The translations under genes were made by a program, and so were the position numbers. The notes beneath the pieces are model-generated. The model had not been told where the DNA came from. It did not search any database and worked only from the letters and a program-made list of their open reading frames with translations. A stretch of DNA of 64,000 nt, taken from contig OX424561.1 in NCBI GenBank assembly GCA_949152475.1, positions 30,374,481 to 30,438,480 of the forward strand. Direction: 5' to 3'. This stretch comes from Terebella lapidaria. Taxonomy: Eukaryota; Annelida; Polychaeta; Terebellida; Terebellidae. Below, piece by piece: positions 55,440-64,000 of this stretch; position 1 is the first letter of the stretch, and each line of letters begins with the position of its first letter.

Positions 55440-56040
55440 TGAGATAGAGGGCCTGGCACAGGAGTGTGAGGATAGCGTGGTGGTAGGGTGTGGGACGGTG
55501 GAAGTGGCGGAAGTGGGAGTGCAGGTAGCAGTTAGGAGTGATGCAGAGGAGGAGTAGAAAGGGTGAAGGAGGAGAGGGATAGGCTTAGGGAGGAGTGTGG
55601 TAGGTTGTGAAGGAGGGTTAAGGAGGTAGAGAGGTCAGAGGCGTGACAGGGATAGGCTGAGAAGGGTTTTAGTGGACAGCGGGAATGAAGTGCCAGCAGT
55701 GGGAGTCAGGACAGTGTATGGGTTAGAAGGTTTAGAGGGAATGTGGAAGGCAGAGGAGGCATCGGGGAAGGCAGAGGAGGAGCATGGAGAAGTATCAGGT
55801 AAAGAGTAGTTAAGGTAGTAGGAAAGAGAATGTAGAAGTGAGTGGGTTAGAGGAGGCAGGTATGGGAGTGAGGATGTGGAGTAGGGCAGCGAGGGAGGCT
55901 AGCAGGTCATATACAGGGGATAAGGTTAGGAAGACAGGTTGTAGGTTTTAGATTCAGGAAAGGGTTAGATTTTAGCTTAGGAAGGGACTTTTTAGTTAGG
56001 ATTAGATTTTAGAGACAGGATATTTTAGCAGTTTTAGCAG
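55440..56040 (+). other. Purine-rich stretch after gag
   Basis: The strand is dominated by G and A with very few C (AGGAGTAGAAAGGGTGAAGG and similar) for about 600 bases. Near 55666-55683 one frame reads VLVDSG, as in a retropepsin active site, but stops surround it. It could be a remnant of a protease gene or chance. Confidence 0.6.
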
Positions 56041-56213
56041 AACTCATGGGAATTTCAGCAGGAAAAAACAGTTTATTGAACAATTTCATGTTTGCTATGT
56101 GCATAGAATGCCATATAGATTCGGCTCAATTGTGCAGAGTCACATCTTTTGTCAATTTTGGGTATCAGTTGGTGATACACCAGATGTACAGTTGTGTTCA
56201 TAAGTTTTCATGG

Positions 56214-56735
56214 TATTTGATACATTTCACTGAGTGCCAAAGTGTTTTGCACTCTAATGAATTTCAAGATTTGATTTGATTTTATTCGGTGTAAAAAGCA
56301 TGACATGTAAAAACACGTAAAATACAATGAAATGAACATGAGAACAATGTACACCATGGATAGCACCCTAAAGCCACAAGGCTTATTTCCAGGATGGTCC
56401 ATAAATGAAGACAATGGACGGCAAGAATGATATGATATATTAAAAAGCTGACGAAAGGGGTGATTCGAGTTCTAGGTGGGGACATTCTGGCTTGTGGATA
56501 CGGCATTATTTTGTATATAAGACTTGACCTTTCGTTTGAACAAATACTTGACATCAATGTTCTTGATTGAGGATGGAAGATTATTCCAGTACTTAACACC
56601 TTGTGTTGACATATTTGAAGGGTGGTACATTTTATTGAGTGCTTAGTGTTCTGCACTCTAAAGAAGTTTTTTTAGTTGAATTTATGCTGCGATACATTTT
56701 ACTGAGTGCGTATAGTGTTCAGCACTCTAAATGAG
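56214..56735 (+). repeat. Three imperfect repeats of about 45 bases
   Basis: GATACATTTCACTGAGTGCC with CACTCTAATGAA, GTACATTTTATTGAGTGCTT with CACTCTAAAGAA, and GATACATTTTACTGAGTGCG with CACTCTAAATGA lie near 56217, 56626 and 56691. The first two bracket an inserted LINE tail. Confidence 0.7.
56268..56620 (-). mobile_element. LINE 3' tail nested in the gag-only element
   Basis: On the minus strand the sequence encodes VKYWNNLPSSIKNI followed by LFKRKVKSYI and a stop, the conserved C-terminus of CR1/L2/Jockey-type RT proteins. A 3' UTR follows, ending in AATAAAATCAAATCAAATC. Only about 50 codons remain, so this is a strongly 5'-truncated insertion. Confidence 0.75.
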
Positions 56736-56864
56736 TTTTTATTGAGTCAACTCTATGACATAATTGGTGTTAACTACAGTGTTTAATGCACATTAATGGA
56801 TGTACATATTGATTTATAAAATTTATTCAGGTTTTTACACGTATTTCGGGGACGAAATAATTTT

Positions 56865-56880
56865 AGAAAGAGGGGGGCAG
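56865..56880 (+). other. Polypurine tract of gag-only element
   Basis: AGAAAGAGGGGGGCAG directly precedes the 3' LTR. Confidence 0.8.
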
Positions 56881-57956
56881 TATTGTGAAATTCAAAGTTG
56901 AGAATTTACAGTTATAAATTTTATAAAGTACGGTAATGAACAGAATACATGATTAACGATCGCAAATCAACAGTACCAATGTTTTTTGATAGCAGCCTCA
57001 TTGTTTTGTGCTGCTAGTTCAATAGAAATTTACCGCACGCACGTCCTGTGCGGTGTAATATTTTCGTCTGCCCGAGTCAGACATATTCCTCTATTATCGT
57101 CCATTTGCCGTGTATTTTCGTTTGGAATTCCATAGTGTAGAGTTGTAAATCATCCAAAATTGTTATATTCAGTAATAAGAATCCTTGCTTCAGCTTTTGA
57201 CACCATAAATCTTTGTTGTACATGTGTTTTCAAATAGTAACCGATGATTTCCAGTTGTAAAACTACGAGAGCTGTCATTCGTGGGAGCCGCCATTTTGAT
57301 ACCGTATTTCCGATGTATAGGCCTATTGCCAGGCAACGTGCGGTTTCCCATAATTGTGCTAAGTTCGGACTGACTACCTGTTATGATAATTTTATTATGA
57401 ATGAACCAGGAGTTGTATTGGTCCAATTATATATTATTCGAGTAGTGAATAAATTAATCTTTGTATAGAAATTTTATATTGAGCAGAAGTCATTGTTTTC
57501 ATATTTTCCCAAAATTAAAAGTATTCCACAGCCAATTTTGGGATCCCAAAAATAGAACAACAGTTATTTTGAATTCATTCTGTTCCCGACCTTCAAGGAG
57601 TATACACATCATCATTTTTTCTTGTCGCATTCGATTTTTCGATCAATTGAACTGATTTTCGGAGACATTGAGCTGCTAGCAACCATGATAAATATTCCAT
57701 CCTGACAATATAATACATTTGTGTGAGTTCCAGTGAAGACTGAATACTAGTAGTCTCACACAGAGTATTATCGTACTGTATCTATTGAGTTCAATATAAT
57801 TTACTGGGATATTTCCGAGCTCAATTAAGGTAAAAGTTGTATAGCTTCATTGTTTAGAGGTTAATTGAATAAATTGCTTTTGTTTTATTATTAATTCAGA
57901 GTTGTGGTCTGTTCATTTTTACACACTATCCTGATACGAAATGTAAACACGCAACA
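56881..57956 (+). repeat. 3' LTR of gag-only element
   Basis: Nearly identical to the 5' LTR; followed by the target duplication CTTG. Confidence 0.9.
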
Positions 57957-58465
57957 CTTGCCTTTGATCAACTAGTTTTTCATGTTTCTATGCAGAATCA
58001 AACAGGGATTCTACGTTGACCGGGCAATCAGAAGGATAAAAGAATATCATATTTTTGATGGTGTTCTTCCACTCAGTGTGGCTTCTTGTATCAACCAGAT
58101 TTGGACAATCTGTGGGATTTTGACCACATTTCGTGGCCCTCTGTTCTAACATGAGATTCGTGCAGTAATTTTAGTACACTTTCCAGAGTAATACATGTCT
58201 TGAGACTTCAACATGTACAAAATACATGTACATTTCAGCAGAAATGTACAGTATATTTGTGTATACAATTGTATAATTGTGTTGTAACTCAGTAGAGTAT
58301 TGTCCGATGCATATTTAAGTATTTATAGCTTAATTAGCATTACTTGTATATATTATACCACGTATCCCAATGTATGTGTGCTTAACAAATAAAGGTCTTT
58401 CAAATATAACTTTGAATTGAGTGACTCTGGATATATGCTGGCGAGATAGAGTATGTCCCAAAAAA
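57957..58465. other. Intergenic spacer
   Basis: AT-rich, with ACATGTACA words, no gene seen. Confidence 0.4.
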
Positions 58466-58469
58466 AGAA

Positions 58470-58740
58470 GTATACCGAAAATTGGTGAATTATGTGATGA
58501 ATAAAAATAGTTACCAATTAGTGAAAAACAGTTGCAACTGCGATAAAACATACCTACTGACAGAATGTTATAACGTATATACTTTTCTATTATTCTAAAC
58601 ATACCGAAAATTGGTGGATTATGTGATGAATATAAATAGTTACCAATTAATGAAAAACAGTTGCAACTGCGATAAAACATACGTACTGACAAAATGTTGT
58701 AAAGTATATACTTTTCTATTATCCTAAACTGAACCTCTGG
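58470..58740. repeat. 129-bp tandem repeat, two copies
   Basis: ATACCGAAAATTGGTG occurs at 58472 and 58601. The copies match closely through ACAGTTGCAACTGCGATAAA and CTTTTCTATTAT. The minus-strand open frame at 58330-58842 is made from this repeat and is not supported as a gene. Confidence 0.85.
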
Positions 58741-59089
58741 TCTAAACATCAAGCAGCTCATTTTATCAATTATAGGTATGATATTCATACATGTATCTTG
58801 CCACAGTATATTCCAGGTATTTTCTGTAAACTTGTAGGACAAACTGTATTTTATTCGGTAAAAAAACTGCCACAGGTGTATGAAACATGAATTTTGTCCC
58901 TGGGATGATTATTGGTATTGAAATTTAGCTGGTATGCTACAGGAAACGTGGTCCTATTTTGTAATTTGTATTTCTGTAAGCTTGCATATTGGTACATCAT
59001 GATAGGCTGCATCACGTCATAATGGGTACATTAATGCATGCTGGAGCCCGTCATAATGTACCCATATGTACCCATATTCGGTGAGTACG

Positions 59090-60442
59090 GCGCTCCATGG
59101 GCCCATGTTTGATTTTCACATTTTCATCGAAATGGCAGCCATTTTCATCGAAAAATGCCCAATTTTGGACTTTGACGGCCATTTTCTCAAAAACTGTGAA
59201 GACAGTTTTGAGATTTTTGTTTCAAAAGATTCCCCTTATGGACCTCTGTGATGTGTATAAGTTTGGTTGCCTTTGAATCGCCAGTCTGCGTGTGGCGGCC
59301 ATTTTGAATTTTTGACGAGTCACCGAAAAAAAAATTTTTCACCCCAAATCGCATTACTATCCATTTTGGGCCATTTCCAGAGGAATTTTTTTTTTCACCC
59401 TTTGAAAAAATTTTTGGACTTTTTTTTTTGGACTTTTTTCCTTCATAATGGGAGCTGCCAGAACTGTACTCATAGAATGCTTAAAGATAGAGCTTAGAAA
59501 TTGGCACTTTGAAATGGGAAGTCATATATGGCGACTTATGTGGTGACCTTGAGTTTGACTTTGGATGACCTTGAAAGGTCAAAACAGCCATATTTGGTTA
59601 GAAAAATGCCCAAATTTGCACCTTGTCTGTCTTTTCTCGAAAACTGTTCAGACAGTTTTGAGATTTTTGTTTCAAAATATTCCCCTTATGGACCTCTGTG
59701 ATGTGTATAAATTTGGTTGCCCTTGAATCGCCGGTCTGCGTGTGGCGGCCATTTTGAATTTTTGACGAGTCGGCGAAAACAATTTTTTCCACCCCAAATG
59801 ACATTACTATTCATTTTGGGCTATTTCCAGGGGAAAAAAAAGTTTCACCCTTTAAAAATTTTTTTTGCAGTTTTTTCCTTCATAATGGGAGCTGCCGGAA
59901 CTGTACTCCTAGAACGCCTGAAGATAGAGCTTAGAAATTGGCACTTTCGAATGGGAAGTCATATATGGCGACTTGTGTGCTGACCTTAAATTTGACCTTG
60001 GATGACCTTAATAGGTCAAAACAGTCATTTCGGTGTCGAAAAATGCCCAGATTTGCCTCTATAGATGAAATGCTTGCAGATAAAGCTTATGTTTGCATTA
60101 TGAACATATAGGAAGACATATATGGCACTACTAATGATGACCTTGAACTTGACCTCAGATGACCTTGAGTGCCAAATGTCTGACTCGGAATGTGTACATT
60201 GGCCTGAGCGGCCTATACACTTGCACCCAGACGTATCTTTGTATTATGAACATATAGAAAATCAAATACCGCACCCGTACATGTAATGGTGACATAGAAG
60301 TTCACATGGATGACCTTGATTGGTAAATCTCATGGTCATAATGTTCACACTGATAACCTTGATTGATAAATCTCAAGGTCTGTTACATTCCATTATCCAA
60401 ACAAAAATTATCCGGTAACCTATCTTAGCCTTTGGGCTAATT
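59090..60442 (-). mobile_element. Helitron-like family, minus copy with internal 450-bp duplication
   Basis: On the minus strand it begins AGCCCAAAGGCTAAGATAGG and TTACCGGATAATTTTTG, matching the left end at 33.1 kb. Further in, the words TTCAAGGGC, TATACACATCACAGAGGT and CAAAACTGTCTGAACAGTT match the tail of the copy at 22.4-22.6 kb. The tail segment is present twice with a period of 450 bases (GACCTCTGTGATGTGTATAA at 59241 and 59691). The right terminal hairpin is absent. Confidence 0.65.
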
Positions 60443-62238
60443 TTGTTGAAATTGGAATAATTATATACTATATTACTGTATACTAGATCATTTCGTTGTC
60501 ATCATGTAATCTCGTGTTGTTTCTCCATTATGTTTAAAGTTGGAATCAATTTTAAAATCAGCCAAATTTAGCATTCTTGTTTGTCACGCGAACTTAAAAG
60601 TACATCTCGAGATAGTCGGGAATATATAGGAAATATGCACAGTTCGACAACAGATATTCAGAAAATTGCCGTTAATCGTGCATGAAAACAGTGGATAGTG
60701 AATGATCGGCCTGCCTACATTGCCGGTTGCCACAGTATCTAGACAAATACCAATGACGTCATCAGACTGTGTATAGAACTCGCCCAAAAGGCGGGCCGCT
60801 TTTAGGAAAAATATGATGCAAATCTTGATTTTGAAACTCAATTTAGGCACGTAATACACATTTTCAGACCCAAATTTGTACGATTTCTCATTCTATAGAC
60901 AAAATAAAGCTATCTCAGAATGAATAAATTTTGTCAATTCTAAAAGTGATTATAGCTTTGAATTATGTTCTTATCTTGTATTTCTTCACTTTCCTATATT
61001 ACAGTATGTGTTATTGTACTCGTGGTATAATTGTGTCTATTGTAGTTTGTGTACTTTGTTTCTTTGCATGTATCATTATGTACGGTAAATCTTATTTACT
61101 GTATATAAGCGCGTGTCAGCCTTAGGTTCTGATTTTTGTCCATCATATTTGTGTTATTTACCCACATATGGAAGTTGTTTAGTCATAACCCATTTCCAAT
61201 AATTATGTCTTATTTCTCATTGTAACTAATTTTATTGTAACTACCTCAACTTCATTATGTTTATATATTATAATTTAAATAAGTATATTTTTAAATAAAC
61301 AAGGGTCAAATCCCAGTCGGTTAGTTACTTTGTAACAGCAACACACACAATAGTTACATGTGAACCAATATCCAATATCGCAATATCCATCGCATTGTGT
61401 GTGCTTTTCCGAAAGAAATAAGAAATGTCCCTGCAAGTTATAATCCGTGGCATGTAAGCTATCCAATTTTTGAAATATCCATGAAATCGTGTGTGATTAT
61501 CCCAAGTTATGCCTGCAAGTTAGAACCATAACGGCTGGTTGCATTCAGCTTTCACAGCAGAGGATGAATATATTGTATCGTGAACATTTGAATATAGTGT
61601 GAATTTCACTTGAACAATACGATGTCGTTCCTTCAACTTTTGTTTTTGCAATGAATGCAGCCATTTCCCGTAAATCTCTCTTATATAAAAACATTTGTGC
61701 TCACGTCTTCACAAGTCGTACATCTTGAGCTATAGTGATTATGTGTGGGGGGATTAATTTTTCGGGGTTGTGGACTTTACATTAGTCAGAGCCCTCGCCT
61801 TCGCGCTTCGGTAAATTTGAATATTATGTAACCTCGCGGATTCGCCGCTCGGTCTATAATATTCTAATTCACCTCGCGCTCAGTGTATTTCTGTCGGTAA
61901 AACCATGCGGCATTCATACTGTCTCAATCGCTGCAGCGGTCAGTGCACATGAGTGGATTACGCTGTATGCGTACAGTGGCCACGACTCTACTCAAGCTTC
62001 ATCTTCAGAAATGATTGTGTTTGGAGTACTCGATACCGACTGCTCAGACCACTTATTTCGAGCCTTGGACACACCCTGTTTGAAGCATTCAAGCCAAACT
62101 CTCATTTATGGGAGTAAAGTCCGTGTTTGTAGGTAGAGTAGCTATTTCTGTGTCATAAAGCAATCCCGAATAGATTGCTGAAGATTGTGTCACGGTGTTC
62201 CTCAAAGTACATGTAAATGGAATCAATTTCGATCCAAG
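60443..62238. other. Region upstream of the sulfotransferase
   Basis: No coding gene supported. At about 61787-61895 a partly self-complementary segment, CCTCGCCTTCGCGCTTCGG with AATATTATGTAACCTCGCGG, CCGCTCGGTCTATAATATT and CACCTCGCGCTC, looks like a decayed foldback. The promoter and 5' UTR of the sulfotransferase would lie near the right end. Confidence 0.45.
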
Positions 62239-63525
62239 ATGGGGAACAAAGAAGCTAAACTGAGTTGTCGTTTATCACCAAATACTTATGGGATATTCAT
62301 GATGTGTGCAGTTTCAATAACAATGTTTTCGTGGACAATGATGGACAACGAAGGAATACTGATTCACGTTCGACACACAAGTAACACAACGGGCGTGAGC
62401 GGGATTCGTAGCAAGGGTAATACCGCGAGAAAGGAAATCTTTCAAACGGACAAAAATGTTTCAGTAGGCGCGTGTGGGGGATATGCCAAAGACAGAATCT
62501 TGCGGAATGCTCGATATACGATCCTGGCCAAAAAATCGACTCTCGGCGAGTGGCCAAAATATCTGAAGAACTACAAGAACCCGTGCTGGTACGACACCAC
62601 AGAAACAGAGGAAGGTATTAGATGCATCCCTCATTGTTACATTCTGGGTGTGGCTAAATCTGGAACAACATCGCTTTATGAACAGCTGGTAAAGCATCCG
62701 GACCTTGCCGAACCGGACAGAAAGGAAGGACAGTGGATGCAGCAGGAAACTCATCCGTTTGAAGGGTACCTCCAGTCCTATCGGAGTGCATCAAGAAAGA
62801 TTTACAGACATACTGATGCTCATGGATACCACACAATGGTCACACTAGATGCGAACCCACTTCTCTTCACAAGCGCGGATCGTGCCTGGCCACAGAATAA
62901 AACCGAGCCCAAGTGTACAATGGCCGATGCCTTGCACGCCATCAATCCTGGAGCCAAACTGATCGTGACTTTGCGGAATCCCACTAGTCGTTTGTTCTCA
63001 CATTACAGACAGCGCAACGATACAAGTATCCAAGATAGCATTGTTTCAGGAGAGTATTTTCACAAACACACGATGGGAGCCATAGGTAGAATGGAGAATT
63101 GCCTGGCGAATAGGTCAGTGTGGTCGTGTCTCTTCGACAAGGAGCTGTACCTGTGGCAGCTGAGGGAGAAGATCCTGCTCCACGCGGGGATGTATCACCC
63201 GTACGCCGAGGAGTGGCTCAGCGTCTTCCCTCGCTCTCAGATCCTCTTCGTCAAAGCCGAGGAACTGTACTCGGATGCCACTATTGTCATCCAAGAAGTG
63301 TTCAAATTCCTGGACCTGAGTCCTGCTCCTGCCAACGTTCTTTATTCTATAACTACTGAGATGAAAAACCTGGTACTAAAGGAGTCAAATCTCGAATCAA
63401 GAAACCTGTCTTACCGGGGAAAGATGTGGCATGAAACGCGCACTTTGCTGGACGAGTTTTATTCCCCTTACAATGTGGAATTGTCAAAACTTCTTGGACA
63501 TGACAAATGGTTGTTCAAAGACTAG
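62239..63525 (+). CDS. CHST15-like carbohydrate sulfotransferase, intronless
   Basis: This is a Golgi type II membrane enzyme expected to transfer sulfate from PAPS to a glycan, by similarity to CHST15 (N-acetylgalactosamine 4-sulfate 6-O-sulfotransferase). The ATG at 62239 gives 428 residues; the frame is open 18 codons further upstream but without ATG. A membrane segment (YGIFMMCAVSITMFSWTMM) lies about 17-35 from this start. The PAPS-binding 5' loop is GVAKSGTTS (about 137-145) and the 3'-phosphate loop is LRNPTSRLFSHY (about 245-256). Several N-glycosylation sequons (NTT, NVS, NKT, NDT, NRS) are present. The single exon, shorter than vertebrate CHST15, suggests an expanded invertebrate paralogue or retrocopy. 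The exact acceptor cannot be told. Confidence 0.88.
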   Translation: MGNKEAKLSCRLSPNTYGIFMMCAVSITMFSWTMMDNEGILIHVRHTSNTTGVSGIRSKGNTARKEIFQTDKNVSVGACGGYAKDRILRNARYTILAKKSTLGEWPKYLKNYKNPCWYDTTETEEGIRCIPHCYILGVAKSGTTSLYEQLVKHPDLAEPDRKEGQWMQQETHPFEGYLQSYRSASRKIYRHTDAHGYHTMVTLDANPLLFTSADRAWPQNKTEPKCTMADALHAINPGAKLIVTLRNPTSRLFSHYRQRNDTSIQDSIVSGEYFHKHTMGAIGRMENCLANRSVWSCLFDKELYLWQLREKILLHAGMYHPYAEEWLSVFPRSQILFVKAEELYSDATIVIQEVFKFLDLSPAPANVLYSITTEMKNLVLKESNLESRNLSYRGKMWHETRTLLDEFYSPYNVELSKLLGHDKWLFKD

Positions 63526-63934
63526 GCCTAACGTTATTGTGACATCTTCAATAAGAATTCCAACTTTGCCGTGGGCTTTCTATAATTTTTGTGACTCGAG
63601 CCTCAATGATTAATCACAATATACTAGTATGCAAAAGGTCTACGTATGTATCACACTAAGTAAAGATCACGGGAGGATGGCAGTGGTGGTCCTGAGGATT
63701 ACCATGGTGGCAATGATGAGGGAATGATGATGATGCGGATGAAGATGATGATGATTGAGCACCTTGGTTAATATGTAACAGGAAAGTATGATTGAATCTT
63801 ATGTTTATAATGTAAAATCAGCTGTAAATGTATTTGATGGAAGATGATTCTGGGGCATCAGAATATTTTCTCATATGCAATTTGTTGTCCTATCTATTTC
63901 GTACTCTGACAAATCTTTTCTGAACAAAAAAAAA
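63526..63934. other. 3' flank of the sulfotransferase
   Basis: It contains a GATGATGAT-rich stretch near 63715-63760 and no gene. No AATAAA signal could be assigned with confidence. Confidence 0.45.
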
Positions 63935-64000
63935 ATTAGCCCAAGGGCTGAAATAGGTTACCGGACAATTTTTACATGTGACCTTGAGATTTAGCACTCA
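63935..64000 (+). mobile_element. Helitron-like family, left end, cut by window
   Basis: AATTAGCCCAAGGGCTGAAA then TAGGTTACCGGACAATTTTT matches the left ends at 33112 and 60442. A TGACCTTGAGATTTAG word follows, then the window stops. Confidence 0.75.

Larger units (their letters stand above)
51999..57956 (+). mobile_element. Gag-only, non-autonomous LTR retrotransposon
   Basis: LTRs of 1,076 bases (51999-53074 and 56881-57956) differ at about four positions. The 4-base repeat CTTG flanks the element (51995-51998 and 57957-57960). There is a primer site, a long leader full of near-palindromes, one gag gene, a purine-rich stretch and a polypurine tract, but no RT, RNase H or integrase. It must depend on enzymes from another element. 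The LTRs begin TATTG if the target duplication is read as CTTG, which departs from the usual TG start; a TG start three bases further in is the alternative. Confidence 0.85.

Noticed and set aside
58330..58842. 170-codon minus-strand frame
   Set aside because: Built from the two copies of the 129-bp tandem repeat and AT-rich flank; no domain.

Overview
The window looks like nuclear DNA of a marine bilaterian invertebrate. It has genes with GT-AG introns, a class A GPCR, a CHST15-type sulfotransferase, tRNA-derived SINEs, LTR and non-LTR retrotransposons, several terminal-inverted-repeat elements and many tandem repeats. I cannot fix the phylum; mollusc, brachiopod, hemichordate or lancelet would all fit. 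Everything was read by eye, so percentages and boundaries are approximate.

Layout. 1-8.25 kb: a 139-bp satellite with two near-identical copies of a 5'-truncated non-LTR retrotransposon, arranged as a 3.6-kb higher-order tandem repeat. 8.25-18.2 kb: an interval bounded on the right (18.24-21.35 kb) by the same satellite in inverted orientation. It holds a broken OTU-protease/CXC-domain gene on the minus strand (8.8-9.94 kb), a seven-exon gene for a P-loop ATPase-like protein on the plus strand (9.9-15.8 kb) whose introns carry two MITEs and a reverse transcriptase fragment, a nested foldback, and a 162-bp tandem array. 21.5-31.5 kb: a Helitron-like repeat, dispersed repeats, two tandem SINEs, and a diverged duplication with an exon-like remnant. 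31.6-32.8 kb: a two-exon GPCR with one in-frame TGA. 33.1-35.2 kb: the most complete copy of the Helitron-like family, with a minisatellite core and an inserted SINE. 36.3-37.1 kb: a TIR element with a 9-bp target duplication. 37.76-48.5 kb: a recently inserted Ty3/Gypsy-type LTR retrotransposon on the minus strand (735-bp LTRs, 4-bp target duplication, tRNA-His-like primer site, gag, protease, RT/RNase H/integrase). 50.8-51.4 kb: a 600-bp TIR element. 52.0-57.96 kb: a gag-only LTR retrotransposon (1,076-bp LTRs, tRNA-Leu-like primer site) whose leader carries many near-palindromic motifs. 58.4-60.4 kb: tandem repeats and a minus copy of the Helitron-like family. 62.2-63.5 kb: an intronless CHST15-like sulfotransferase gene.

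The strongest candidate for something new is the 8-21 kb region. A multi-exon P-loop ATPase gene with an Asn-Pro-Ala-Ile-Asp repeat tail and an OTU/CXC gene sit between inverted arrays of one satellite, an architecture resembling a giant foldback element. Second is the gag-only LTR element with its repetitive palindromic leader.
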